Shown here piece after piece: positions 33,601 through 45,332 of a stretch of 64,000 bases of DNA. Within the stretch, counting starts at the first letter, position 1. Each line of letters opens with the position of its first letter. A model generated the notes under the pieces. That model ran no database searches. It was not told where the DNA came from and worked only from the letters and a program-made list of their open reading frames with translations. Origin of the DNA: Cristatella mucedo (Eukaryota; Bryozoa; Phylactolaemata; Cristatellidae); the NCBI GenBank assembly GCA_009760855.2, contig WPIO01000343.1, positions 1-64,000 of the forward strand. The letters run 5' to 3'. Both the position numbers and the translations under genes were made by a program.

Positions 33601-35014
33601 GGCGGCACGTTTTATTGGTCAGCCTGCCTACGCCTCCGTCGGTTTCCTGAAGAGGCCGAGCCACGCTTAGAGGTATTAGTTTTACGACCTGGCACCAGCG
33701 GCCTACTGGGAGTGGTGACATTGGCAGCGTGACCGACGAGGAAAACAAAGAATAACTAACCGAAAGCCGACCACGTCGTTGCGGCTTTACGCAGTGAAAA
33801 GACGCTCGAACCGAGGCTTGGATCGTCTTAGAGCGGCGTGCGATTACAGGACCGCCTCGGCGCGAGTCACTCCGACGCACGGAAGTTGCATACGAGAACT
33901 AAGGTAGCAGAATTGAGTACCGTATAAGTAGCCGGACTTACTATAGGACTGCTAGCAGATAGAAGCAGCGGCAGCCGGTAAGAGAACAAAATATGGGTAA
34001 TATGACCAGCGTCAAAGGCTCCGATACGATACACAGAACAGTACTTGCGGAAGTGCAGTCTTTTAATCATCCGGGCTCATCTCCCTGACGGCCGCAGCAT
34101 CTGGCGGCCATCGGTGAACAGGTGCCCGGCTGCTTGCACCAAACACTTGTAGCAGGCAGCGAGCGGCTTAGTGGAATTCACGCTTGCAGGGAATATTTAA
34201 ATAATGTAAATATTTCATTAAAATGGCTTGATTCTCACTGGAAATCCCTTTGCTTCCTGGGAATTAAACAAGTTTTCCATGTAGGGCATGAAATCCGAGC
34301 CTCCAAGGTGGCTTGCATGTTCTGACGAAACCATTTGCTCCCGAACCGCTGTTTTTCTCTGGTTAATAATTGTTCATCTGGCTTCCGCAAAGGTAATTTG
34401 ATGGCGTTTCGTAGGATATTTCAAAAATCATCTCCCCATGTGTATACTCGCATGCTGGTTCACTTGACCTTTAAAAAGACGCCAGCAAACATGTTTAGTA
34501 CTGGTGCTGGGCGTTGCGTGGAACCGAACGCTATGCCCGAGATTAGTTGGGGTGCTTATTGATTTCGGAGTGGCAGGGTGGTGAATGGTCGAAGGATTGC
34601 ATTGACTCCCGAGCGGCTTTTCAGCACGTTAAAAAACGCGCCCGTCGGTGCTTGTTTGCCAGCTTTTGTTTGCCCGGGAGCTCATTAAAGCCAGCACTCA
34701 TTGCTGTCAACCGACGCGGTTGTGCAAAACCGGTGCATCGGTGCATCTTAATATTCCTATTGAGGTACGCTGCTCTCACTCGGCGACCCAGGTCGAGCAT
34801 TCGAGTCTTGCAGAGGGCAGTTCTTCATTGCCCCTCTCATGCTTTCACTGTTCTTCGGATTAAAACGGATTTTCCGATTTTCACTGTGCCTCGGATTTGT
34901 TGCAGACCGTATCTTCTGTGCCTCTTATCGCGTGCCGTGTCCGTCCACGTTTTATTCATCCTAGCGCTGTAAAAGTTCCGGCCTACTTAGACTGGGTACC
35001 TGCATAGAAGTTAG
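33601..35014. other. Unassigned
   Basis: 33600-34120 is more GC-rich than the satellite beside it. Open frames up to 141 codons show no domain. No terminal repeats were found that would define an LTR or DNA element. Confidence 0.3.
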
Positions 35015-35655
35015 TCCTTCCATTGTTGACATCCCATCTCGGCTTCTGGTGCTCAATACTTGCAGGCCGGCCGACCTGTGCAATCAAGCGCTTTCAGTTG
35101 GTAAATTTCGCAGTGCCCACATAACACCACTTCTTGCTGACCTGCATTGGCTCCCAATCAAGCAGTGCAGCGACTTAAAGGTTTTGTCACTAACTTTTGC
35201 AAGGTTTTGCGACTCACTTATTGGTCTCTTCATTCTCTAGCTCTAACCTGCCCAACAGAGCTACTCCCCCCACCCACGCTAGACAGCGTACCACCTGCTT
35301 TTCTGACTTCGTGTAGACATGTCGCGAAGCTATCTCACATCCTTCGGAGACTGTGCCTTTAAGTTGGTATGCTGCAAAAGCCTGTAAGTCACTTCCGACT
35401 AATTTAACAACATCCCCTGACTTGGCATTTAAAAAGAAGCTAAAATGCACCTGTCCCTCAAACCATTCGCCGGGTCTTTGTGATTTTTCGTATGCGTTCT
35501 GACACTGCATGTCACGACTAACAATATTAGGCACGTTTACCCTGTGCATGTTACCACTAACCATACGAGCATGCTTCCTTTGCAGCATATTTGAAGTGCC
35601 TGGAAAGAGATTGAGTTCTCTGAGCCTTCTATAAAAATATATTAATATCATTATC
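35015..35655 (+). mobile_element. LINE family A 3' part
   Basis: ACACCACTTCTTGCTGACCT, GGTTTTGTCACTAACTTTTG, GGAGACTGTGCCTTTAAG, then UTR and stem-loop GTGCCTGGAAAGAGATTGAG. Frames broken, tail short. Confidence 0.85.
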
Positions 35656-36133
35656 TGCCTTGATATGCAGACTAAAATTGTGAATATAATCACTAATCTG
35701 TTAACATTCTTTTCTCCGCCGTATGTAATGTTTCCCACCCCCACGGATTTAGCTCTCATACGATACAATGCACAGGTCAACTTGGTGTTATCACACATGC
35801 ACTCTCTACTCCAAAGCACAAAGGTGTCACTGTCAATTGAAATGGCCGCAGCGATTTTTGTAGCTCGTAAGTTTTACACAAAATGCAGTCATAGCATTAA
35901 ATTCACCCTTCTGCTTTAGAATTTTCCTGACTTAATGAGGTCAAAGACTAGATGACCTAGTGACTATGACTCCTGTCCTCTCTCCTCTCTCCAGTTAGAA
36001 GCCCCTATGACATGTCCATGATATTATGCAATAGTAATACAGCGGAATTTGTTGTTCAACCGATCTGTGATTGATCCTGCATATGATCCCCTCTATTAAA
36101 ACATGTTTATGCTATTATACCTATTCAGTATGT
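35656..36133. other. Unassigned
   Basis: No gene or repeat recognised. Confidence 0.3.
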
Positions 36134-36262
36134 GTAATTCATATTTATTGCACCCTAAGTTGAATCCAAATTATTTATTCGGGTACTTTACAAATACCGC
36201 ATGTCTCGAGGTCACGGGGCCCACGGTCACTTTGCCTGAGCCTCTTACTTCTGAGCCACTGA
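36134..36262 (-). mobile_element. SINE1, very degraded
   Basis: AATTCATATTTATTGCACCC, CGGGTACTTTACAAATACCG, CATGTCTCGAGG and CCCACGGTCAC follow the antisense SINE1 order, but the head is lost. Confidence 0.4.
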
Positions 36263-36371
36263 CACCAGAGAGGCTTGTCTTTGCAAGTTATTAGTGCTAC
36301 ACGTCTATGCTAGCAGCTTGCCATAATATCTGCAATACATGCATATTTACTCTATCCGTGAATATATGTAT

Positions 36372-36750
36372 GTATGTACGCATGCATCTCCGTCATGCAA
36401 CTCCACAAAGCCATACAGACTATGTGGGTGTTATGCAGGACAGTTTTGTATAGCGCACTCACAGCCTAAGCGGCTTTCGGTATGCATTCGGTAGCCAACA
36501 GACTTCATCTCACGCAACAAAGAGAACGTGGGAACCATAGCAGAGTCAGGGGAGCAGTTGAGGTAGTGAGTAGCATGGACGTAGCAGCTCAGGACAGTTG
36601 GAAAGGATGTGTTACAGTCGGCAGCACGAGAGTAGTTGTCGTTGCATAAGAATTCGAGAAGCGAGTTCCACAGTCTAGGACCTGCACAGATAAAGCTAAT
36701 GTCGCCATTGGTCTTTAAGCGGGGAATGTAACAGCTAAATTATCCATGCC
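36372..36750 (-). mobile_element. LINE family B 3' fragment
   Basis: CTCCGTCATGCAACTCCACA, GCGGCTTTCGGTATGCATTC and TTCCACAGTCTAGGACCTGC match the other B copies. The pentamer tail is replaced by GTATGTATGTACGCATGC. Confidence 0.85.
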
Positions 36751-36904
36751 ATATCTGCGAGTATCTTGCAGCAGTATGTATGCTTTGTGCCACGTCGTGA
36801 CAGAGATTTCACAATTTGGGAGCATGTGGTCAAAACCATGTGGTGGAAAATGCTCGCTTGTTTTGCTGAGGCCTAGCCATGTTGGAAAGGCATGCTTGAG
36901 CACT

Positions 36905-37345
36905 TCGCAGTTATATGTATGTGCGTGTGTGTTTGTGTGTGTGCTCTAGCGTGTGTACGTGCGTGCTTGTATGTGTGTGAGTGTGATCGTGCGTGTGTGT
37001 GCGTGTATGTGTGTACATGCTGTGTGAGTGTATGCTCTTGTGTGTGTTTGTGTGTGTACGTGCTTGTGTGTGTATGTGCTCTTGTGTGTGTGTGTTAGTG
37101 TGTGTGTTAGTGTGTGTGTGTGTGTACATGATTGTGTGTGTGTGTGTGTACATGATTGTGTGTGTGTGTGTGTGTGTGCTTGTGTGTGTTCTTATGTGTG
37201 TGATTGTGTGTATGCATACGTGCTTGTGTGTGTATGTGCTCTGCTCCTGTGTGTGTGTGTATGTGCTCGTGTGTTTGCTCGTGTGTGTGCTCGTGTGTGC
37301 GTGTGTATGCGCACGCTCGTGCGAGTGCTCGTGTTTATGTGTTTA

Positions 37346-37397
<52 letters not shown>
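36905..37397. repeat. Long imperfect (TG)n tract
   Basis: Nearly 500 bases of TG repeats with CTCG, TACG and CATG interruptions, purest at 37358-37396. Alternating purine-pyrimidine sequence of this length can adopt Z-DNA. The Cys/Val-rich open frames here are artefacts. Confidence 0.95.
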
Positions 37398-37695
37398 CGA
37401 GCGCACTGGCATTAGGCAGTGTGTCAATACGCCCACAAGGGTGGGTGTGCGTGCGTACGTGTGAATATAGGTCGGCATATAAAGGAGAACGCTTTCATGG
37501 TTTCTGCTGTGCACAGCACATTTACACAAGTACAGAGCTGCTGCTCGTGTGCTTGCATTCACTTGTGTGGGCATACTCGAGCAAACTAATAGTTAAAAGC
37601 AAACCTTGTGTCACCTGAAAGTTGAAAGACCTAACCCTCAAGATCGGTTCAGCCCTTCATTGATTTCAACACTTATAAAAATATGATAAAAAATA
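37398..37695. other. Unassigned
   Basis: No gene or repeat recognised. Confidence 0.3.
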
Positions 37696-37833
37696 GGATT
37701 CATTTGTATAGCGCCCAAAGAGAACTAAATCTCTATTCAGGCGCTTCACATATGCCTCAGGGCTCGAGCCCACGACCTCAGCCAGACCTTAGTCGGGGCG
37801 AGCATCTTAACCGCTGGACCAACCCAGCTCGGC
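37696..37833 (-). mobile_element. SINE1 copy
   Basis: Antisense copy with ATAGCGCCCAAAGAGAAC, GGGCTCGAGCCC (B box), and head TCTTAACCGCTGGACCAACC. Confidence 0.88.
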
Positions 37834-37854
37834 ACCCTTAATCTCGTTGCATTA

Positions 37855-38660
37855 TTCCGAAGCGATCCGTTATTAGACGATCCAACGTCTTCTACTGTCA
37901 AGTCGCCTTGTTTTCCCTTAAAAACATTGCCAAAATCAGTGCCTGCAGCTAGACAGCCTGCTTGTGGCTATCGACTCTGCTCACTAATCCTCAACGTCTG
38001 CATTCAATGAGGTCACTAGTGATCTTATCCTGATATGTATCTCCTTGTAAAAAGAACTACTGGTCCTCTAGATCCCATTTCCACTGTCCAACTTCTACGA
38101 TGCTTAGATCTGCTGCTGCCATGCAAATATAACAAATATATATATAACATATATGTCCATTGCCTCAGGACATGTCCCTACACCTTTCAAAAAGGCCGTA
38201 ATCAAGCCACTAATTAAGAAAACAACGATAGACCAAGAAGACTTGAGCAGCTTCCGTCCAGTCTCCATTCCCCCAGTCTGGGTGTCGTGTTAATCACTCC
38301 ACATTTTTGGCATTGCTTAGAGTGTGCAATGACCTTCTCATGAATGCAGACATGGGTAAAGTCTCTTTGCTTTTCCTGCCGGATCTTTTGGCAGCGTTGG
38401 ATACTATTGGTCGCACAGCTTTGTCGGCTTAGCATCTCACCTGTGGCTTTTCGGAATCTAATCGTTTACGTCTACCTCGTACGATCAAAAAATCCTTTGG
38501 AGATCGTGCCTTTAGTTCGCAAGCTCTCCCAAAGCCTGGAACTAACCTCCGACTTGCGTCACGACATCCGCTGACTTGAACACATTTAAAAAGAAACTAA
38601 AAACGCACCCATTTATCGTAGCATTTACTAGATCCTTGTGATTCGTCCTTTATGGGCTCG
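37855..38660 (+). mobile_element. LINE family A, rearranged fragments
   Basis: A post-RT piece (TTAGACGATCCAACGTCTTC, 37873-37960) precedes a pre-RT piece (38005-38290, with ACCAAGAAGACTTGAGCAGC) and a C-terminal piece (38430-38660). The order differs from the intact element, so these are either two insertions or a rearrangement. Confidence 0.7.
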
Positions 38661-39760
38661 AAAAAAGATCAGAATATGCAAAAAATGATTAATATACCCC
38701 AAATAATCTGGATGCTTATTACTGTGAAATTTTACTACTAAATATAAAATTTAGGAGAAAGTAGCAATTTCTAGCATGTCCATGAAAAACTATGCCATAC
38801 TAATCCGCAATTAATCAAGAGAAAGCACATGAACTTCGAGCTCAATGAAAGCTGGTGTATTCGCAGAAATCTTTTTGAGGTCAACCAAGGAGATATGCAT
38901 CGTCACCACTAGTAGTTGATTTTGGTGCAATAGCTTCGCGTATCACAGAACTCACGGAAGCTGTGCCAAACGTTCTCACCGGCGGGTGTCGGCTCTGAAA
39001 TTAATCAGCCCGCTCTGTAAAAAATTATCCCGCGATCTAGTTTCAACCCGTGACAGTTCAGCCGCCACATACACATACACATACACAGCAAGCTCTGCTA
39101 CTCTATTTTAAGATATCATTGAATTTTCCGTAAAGCCAAGTTCTGGAAGATGATGCAGCTAAGAGATGGTAAACGTCTATTGGCTTATTGGTCGACCGTA
39201 ACGCGTGAAGCATTTTGAGATTACAGAAATGTAAATGCTTTCCTCTTTTTGCCTATCCTCCTGAAGTTATGCACCCGAGCACCGAGTGTCTCAGGAGCCT
39301 GTGGCTCCGAAACTAAGCCAGCTGGCACTGTAGCTTCGTAAGCTCTCAGTCACCATACTATTCACAATGATTGCACTTTGCCATTCTCGTTTTTCATCCA
39401 TATACGTGGCTGGTTGCTGATGCCTCTACCGTGGTTCGTGATTGGGTATCACTGACGACGGCCCAGACGAAACAACGGTATTGCTAAAGTTGTTTTGAGC
39501 CACCAGTAGGCTTTCCTTGAGCACTGTATTGAATTACTTAAACGTGTCGTCAGGATTGGAATAGTTCTGGCGACAGCTCTTACGGTTTTTCTGTGAAATT
39601 CGCGCTCAAACGCTATAAACCTGTAATCATACTTTGCAATAAAAAATGGCAAACTTTTCTTGACATTTTTATTGCAACCCTGACCTGGCCGAAATTGCCT
39701 AACTTTCCGGAGACAGACGTTACCCCCAAAGGAGGCTTTCTTTTATTCTATACATTGTAT
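38661..39760. other. Unassigned
   Basis: A short CATACA repeat lies at 39066-39086. No gene recognised. Confidence 0.35.

Positions 39761-39825
<65 letters not shown>
39761..39825. repeat. (TC)n(TA)n microsatellite
   Basis: About 11 TC units followed by about 21 TA units. Confidence 0.95.
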
Positions 39826-39828
<3 letters not shown>

Positions 39829-40439
39829 GTTAATATCAATTGCTTTTCGAAACTCCTCTCCCGAATCCGTCCATTAAAAACCGTCAAAAATGGCGGAAAC
39901 CGGTCACCATCCCCGCTTCTACCAAGTAATTCTTTATTTAAGATTTGATTTTTATCATCAACTTTTGATTCAGTGACTATGAATTCACTTACATATGACA
40001 GAGGATTTCTACAATCCGTGCTATTTTTATATGCCCTCTTACGTGCCGAGTTTCACGTGTTGGTTGATCAATTACTTTCTATCGAGGTTCATTTCCATTG
40101 CTGTACTCACAACAAATGCCATGCACTCAACCAAATCCCGCAATTGCATGCTGTTGAATCCTAGTGTTGCCACATTCGGCTGAATATGCTGAACCCATAC
40201 TTAAATCAGTAAGTCAGCAATTTACATTAATTTTCCTCACCCAAAAATCATTGGTGAATCACGCCCTATTGTTTAGTGCAGAGATTAAGCTAGTTAGGAC
40301 AACTAAGTGCAAGCTTGAATAAGCACCTGAAAGAACGGTACTGGCTGTCCATCACCTGGCATCTGAGAATAATTGCATGTCATACAGATCTACTCGAGCC
40401 AAGTTGAAGTCTAACTTCAATAAAAACAGTGAAATACTA
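39826..40439. other. Unassigned
   Basis: No gene or repeat recognised. Confidence 0.3.
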
Positions 40440-40535
40440 ATAATAATACATTTGCATAGCGCCCTCTGAGAACTCAATTTCTTTATGGGCACTTTCCGTA
40501 TGCTGTAAAGGAAGCACGATCATAGTGGTAGAGTC
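40440..40535 (-). mobile_element. LINE family A tail fragment
   Basis: AATAATACATTTGCATAGCG then CCCTCTGAGAACTCAATTTC and ATGCTGTAAAGGAAGCACGA: antisense tail and start of the UTR. Confidence 0.75.
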
Positions 40536-41060
40536 ATGTCGCCTGTCACACGCTCAGTGAGCCTCGCAAAAAAAAGGGCTCAGGCATCCATCCTCATGCC
40601 TTCCTGCCGCCTTCGAAAGTGGGCTGTTTCCACGGCCGATTGTCCCCCCCCCCCCCACACGGCCTGCGCCAGTCCAAAGGCAAGCCGTTTAGCAGGGTGA
40701 AAGCACTCTCAGCTCAACAATTCTCGCCGGTACCGGTACAGCACCGCTGCAGGCTCTGGTGGCACAGCCTGCTCATTGCACAGCACCGCTCTCTCACGGT
40801 CCAGCGACACTCGAACCAGCTACGAAGCCATGGCGACCGCCCGAGTCGACGAGGCACAGCAACTAGCCGCGTGACCGACCTCCACTGCTGCCACGTACCG
40901 AGCAGCACGGCGCGGCAGCGGCGGCGGCGGCGACGACGACGAATTCGAGGCAGCCGCTCGGCAGCAGCACCAGCCGCTTCTATTTTGCGAAGCTGCACAG
41001 TGGCGAGATGAGAGAAAACGTCGCTGCTCGGGTAGTGGCAAGGATCGGCTAGGACGTATA
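40536..41060. other. GC/CpG-rich island, possible promoter or first exon
   Basis: Markedly richer in CpG than its surroundings, with a C run (40649-40660) and GGCGGC repeats (40918-40930). A Kozak-like GCCATGG occurs at 40827, and a donor-like GTACGT occurs on the minus strand near 40896. Open frames on both strands reflect composition, and no domain is seen. Confidence 0.3.
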
Positions 41061-41871
41061 ATTGCTATGGACGGTTAGGATCACAGACGAAACATTAAGA
41101 CCTTTGTTCCCAACCGCCTAAAACCTCCATAAGCATTCTGAGGTCAGCATCCAGCAATTATTTTGAAAAACGGGTAGTTTTTCTCACATCTTTGTCAGGA
41201 AGATTGACACGATTGCCGATTGCATACCCGAGGTGAAATTGCACTAGGAGTCTCCATTCATTTTCATATCTGCTCTTCATTAACGTCTATCTGCAAGCCC
41301 GCCTAAAGTCCTTCACCTCGCATGTTATCTCCTAGACTAACCAGTCCATTATTTTCTTATCAACTTGCGTCCTACTGAGATGCATAAATTTGATTTCCTG
41401 CTTCATCCCACGACTAACACAAAAATTTTAGCCATAGCCTACAAATATGTTCGTAAACCTTCAAAGGATTTCCCAAAGCAAATTATTATGGCGACAATAC
41501 AAGCAAGACCTGGCAAACTTCAGACGCTTCTGCTCAGTGTCCCTACTTCCTTTCCTATAAAAAACAGCGTAGCTTATTGTGGCAGTAGATTTAAAATACT
41601 AGTACGCATTTGAAACATTGCAAGCTGCAGTCATGTTTTAGAGCTAGTAACTCCTTAGAGTCAGCATTGCTGAAAATGTTGATCGACACTGAAGAATGCT
41701 CACTTTGGGAGAGTCTCTATGCTAGTTTTTTTATTATTTTTTGTTTTATTTTATTTACTTCAATTTGTATCATTATCTGTGCATCTCTCAGCAGTAATTG
41801 ATCAAATAAAGCGAAGGTCAGCCGATACATCAAGATCTCGCTGCATGCAGTGGGTGGACAATACAAAATTA
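41061..41871. other. Unassigned
   Basis: AT-rich at 41720-41770. No gene or repeat recognised. Confidence 0.3.
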
Positions 41872-41950
41872 CCTCCCGTGAGACTCGAACCCACAATCTG
41901 GATCGAAATGGGGGCAAACCTTACCCTTAGGCTAAGACACGGGAACGATA
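41872..41950 (-). mobile_element. tRNA-like sequence (SINE head or tRNA pseudogene)
   Basis: On the minus strand TTAGCCTAAGGGTAAGG fits an A box and GGGTTCGAGTCTC is a good B box. The D-arm and T-arm can pair, but the anticodon arm does not fold well, so it is not called as a functional tRNA. It differs from the SINE1 and SINE2 heads. Confidence 0.45.
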
Positions 41951-42008
41951 ACATTGATCGCTAAGTTTCCTGGGTACTTCTCCTGTCACTAGGGTTATCA
42001 TTTGCACT

Positions 42009-42152
42009 GCCCTGCTGGTTTGGTCTAGCGGTTAAGGTGCTCGCCCGACCAAGATCTGACTGAGGTCGTGGGCTCGAGCCCCGAGGCACATGTGAAGCGC
42101 CTGAATAGAGATTAGGTTCTCTTGGGGCGCTATATGAATGAATTATATTTAT
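42009..42152 (+). mobile_element. SINE1, best sense copy
   Basis: A box TGGTCTAGCGGTTAAGG, B box GGCTCGAGCCCCG, then GAAGCGCCTGAATAGAGATT and GTTCTCTTGGGGCGCTATAT, ending GAATGAATTATATTTATT. Confidence 0.92.
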
Positions 42153-42165
42153 TTCCTCTATCACT

Positions 42166-42325
42166 GTGCTGGCTTTGCTCTGTGGTTAAGGTGCTCGCCT
42201 CAAAACAATGTCAAATTGAATGTATTTGCTGACTGGGGTTGTGGGCCCGAGCACGGAGGCATATGCGATCGCCTGAATAGAGATTAGATTCTCTTATGGC
42301 GGTATACAAATGAATATTATTGTAA
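42166..42325 (+). mobile_element. Second SINE1 in tandem, diverged
   Basis: CTCTGTGGTTAAGGTGCTCG, GGGCCCGAGCAC (worn B box), CGCCTGAATAGAGATTAGAT and GAATATTATTGTAAT. An unmatched stretch (CAAAACAATGTCAAATTGAA) sits between the boxes. Confidence 0.8.
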
Positions 42326-42439
42326 TATCTCAGTGAAGGATTTCAGAGCACTGCTGCTACATGGCAGCCGTCAGTACACGGTAAACAGGGATCGACACTC
42401 GCTCTATTTTTTCCACAGTTCATACTTTACTTCTTGCAG

Positions 42440-44062
42440 ATAGTATCGCCAATAATAATTTAGGCATTCATTTTATGCTGGTGACACAAAGCTCCAGCTC
42501 TGCCTTTAGTAACGCCAGACCAAGAGAGCTTGAGCAACTAACGCCCAGTCTTCCTTTTACCATTCCTATCAAAGACACTGGAACAGGCCGCGGCGGACCA
42601 GCTGAACTCATATATCGAAACTTCAAACCTTGCTAGTAAGCTCCAGTCTGGCTTTAGAGCTAATTACTCCATAGAGTCAGCAGTGATTGGGTGTACAACG
42701 GCCTACTTAGGAATGCAGACATGGGTAGAGTGTCTCTCTGCTTGTTTTGCTCGATCGTTCGGCAGCTTTTGATACTATCGATCACAAAGTTCTTCTAGAG
42801 CGCCTCTCATCTCCCCTGGGCATCACTGGCACTGCACTGCAGTGGTTCAGGTCCTATCTCAGTGGGAGACTCCAGAGTATTGACGTGAATGGACAAAGAT
42901 CATCCGAGGTACCTCTGAAATATGGGGTACCTTAGGGCTCCGTGCTAGGTCCGGTTCTTTACACGGTTTATACTCTCCCTCTTGCTGATGTGATTGCCAA
43001 GCACACTCTAGGCTTTCACTTTTATGCGGATGACACTCAGTTGTACCTTTGCTTTGATCCCTCCCAGCCTTCGAGCTCCTAGAATTCTGTCAACTCACTT
43101 CCTGCATGTTTTGATGACATCTGCACATAGATGGCAGCAAATTTTGTAAAACTAAACGATGATAAAACTAACTTACCAGTAATGGGCAAAACCGTTGTGA
43201 TTCAGAAATTTGAAAGGCTGACGCACAAAATTGGATCTGCCACCATATCTCCTGTTGAATCAGCTCAAAATCGTTAGACGACCACATCAGCTCCACAATT
43301 ACGTCTGCCTACTTTTAACTACATGACATTTCTGAAATTTGGGCTTGTTTAGATAAGGATACCACGTCCAAGTTGGTCGGTGCATTTGTGGCATCCCTTC
43401 TTGACTTCTGTAACTCACTGCTTGCTGGCCTACTTGCATGTGCAATCAGGCGATTACAGCCGGTGCAAAATTCCGCAGCTAGGCTTGTCTGTAGTGAACG
43501 TCGCAGCTGCCACATCACACCACTTCTCGCCGACCTGCACTCGCTACCAGGGAAGCCACGTATCGACTTCACGGTTTTGTCGTTCAATTTTAGGTCACTT
43601 CATTCCCTGGCTCCAGCCTACCTATCAGATCTACTCCCCCACTAGGACAAGCATCGTACCACCTGGTTCTCGGAATCCAACAGTTTACCAATACCTCGTA
43701 AAAACCTCAAATCCTTTGGAGACCGTGCATTTAGTTCGTATGCTCCCAAAGCCTGAAACTTCCTCCCGACTTGCGTCACAACATCCCCTGACCTGACCAC
43801 ATTTAAAAAGTACTTAAAAACGCACTTATTTAGGACCGCATTTAGTGGGTCCCTGTGATTCGTCCTTGATGTGCTTATGCGTGCTGACACTGTGCATGCT
43901 GCCACTAACCACATTTGCATGCTGACCCTGTTCATGTTGTTTATTAAGCATGATATTACTCACCATTCAATCGCGTCTCCATTTGCAGAAAATGTATAGC
44001 GCCTAGAGAGAGACTGAGTTCTCCGAGGACGCTTTATGAAGTCCATTATTATTATTATTATT
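42440..44062 (+). mobile_element. LINE family A: RT scrap plus a long broken copy
   Basis: 42440-42500 is a diverged RT piece (YAGD-like box). From about 42505 a separate copy starts at GACCAAGAGAGCTTGAGCAA and continues through AFDTIDHKVLLERL, a TAG directly after YGVP, an intact YADDTQLY, the C-terminal ORF, UTR, stem-loop and ATT tail (44043-44062). Stops and frameshifts inactivate it. Confidence 0.9.
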
Positions 44063-45153
44063 TTAAACACTATTGTTATTAATATAGCTTGCTGTCCTCC
44101 TTCAGCAGCATGTCAAAATTCCTTAGCTCCTTGCATCTTTTACGGCTGACATTCACACTTGGATGGTAGCAACCGTCTTAGGTTTCGTATTAATATTGCT
44201 AAGTTTCTTGAATTCTTAGGCTCCAGAACAATTAGATAAATCGCCACGCATTCAACTTTTAAATCGCACCATGTGCTCTACTTGTCAAGTCCTTTGCGCT
44301 TTCCCCAATCGAAGTAAAATATTTACCTACCGTCCCTTCAGTTCGTGTGCCCCTAAAGATAGGCAACCACTCTCAACTGATGTCACGAAAGTCCCTGGCT
44401 TGGAGGTATTTTAAAATAAGTTGGAAAAACAGTTTCTTCATAGCATTCACGCGGACGCTGCGAAGTGCCATTCGCGTTCTTTTGCATGCAGATAAGGTAC
44501 CTGCTATTGCTGACCAATTGTTATTCTCCCTTTCAAGCATAACATGACATCTACATACTTTAGGATGCTGTAAAAATATCGTACTTTTATTATGATACTT
44601 CTAATACTAATTTTAATTATACATAACACTGGTCCTACTCAACTCAGAGACTTAGAGATTCGGATGCAGCTGAGACGAGAAGTTATCGACGAGAAGTTAC
44701 GAGAAGTTATAAGACGAAAAGTTTACACACATATATATGTATATATATTTATGTATATATATATATATTTATATATATATTTATTTATTTATTTATATAA
44801 ATCACCGTATCTAGCAACGGAATTTAAGAAGTATGTATCGTTTCTGGCTGCGTCGGTACTGGGTACCATGCTTCATGCAGAGCGTTAAAACCAGATGAGA
44901 AGCCGCACAAACACACGCTAAAGAAGTCTGCACAATCAGGCAACACTTCATATAGACTATCAGCTGACCTGATTTCTCGAACTCTACATGGTATCTGTAG
45001 TGGCTCCGAAGCAAATTTTGAGAGTGGTAGCTTATGACATATGAAAACCGGAAGGCTCGCATGCAAGAGTGACGCACACAATCCGGAACTCGGTGGAGAC
45101 ACAGAGGCGGAAAGGTGAGCAGCTCATTAATATCGACGGCATTAATTAATTAA
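44063..45153. other. AT-rich, unassigned, downstream of the TLR gene
   Basis: Contains an ATATAT/ATTT block at 44727-44797. No gene recognised. Confidence 0.35.
44727..44797. repeat. AT-rich low-complexity block
   Basis: ATATAT and ATTT units in alternation. Confidence 0.9.
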
Positions 45154-45163
45154 TTTATTTATT
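45154..45163 (-). terminator. Candidate poly(A) signals for the TLR gene
   Basis: Two overlapping AATAAA hexamers on the minus strand lie about 170-180 nt past the TLR stop. The surrounding sequence is AT-rich (ATTAATTAATTT), so chance occurrence is possible. Confidence 0.35.
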
Positions 45164-45332
45164 AATATCGACGACATTCTGCAACTTCAAGCGAATCCCC
45201 TCAGGCAGAAGTGGCTCATACAACTTTAGCAAGAAACGCCACGTCAGGACAGTTCGAAATCGAACACGAAACCTAGATTAGAGGCCACAAACAGACACGG
45301 ATCCATGTAAGGCAGTACGGTCGATCAAATTG

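Noticed and set aside
33536-34070. Possible LTR with a primer-binding-like word (TTGGCAGCGTGACC)
   Set aside because: No second LTR, no TG..CA ends and no gag/pol sequence found nearby.
36892-37618. Cys/Val-rich ORFs up to 196 codons
   Set aside because: Produced by the TG microsatellite; all frames on that strand look alike.
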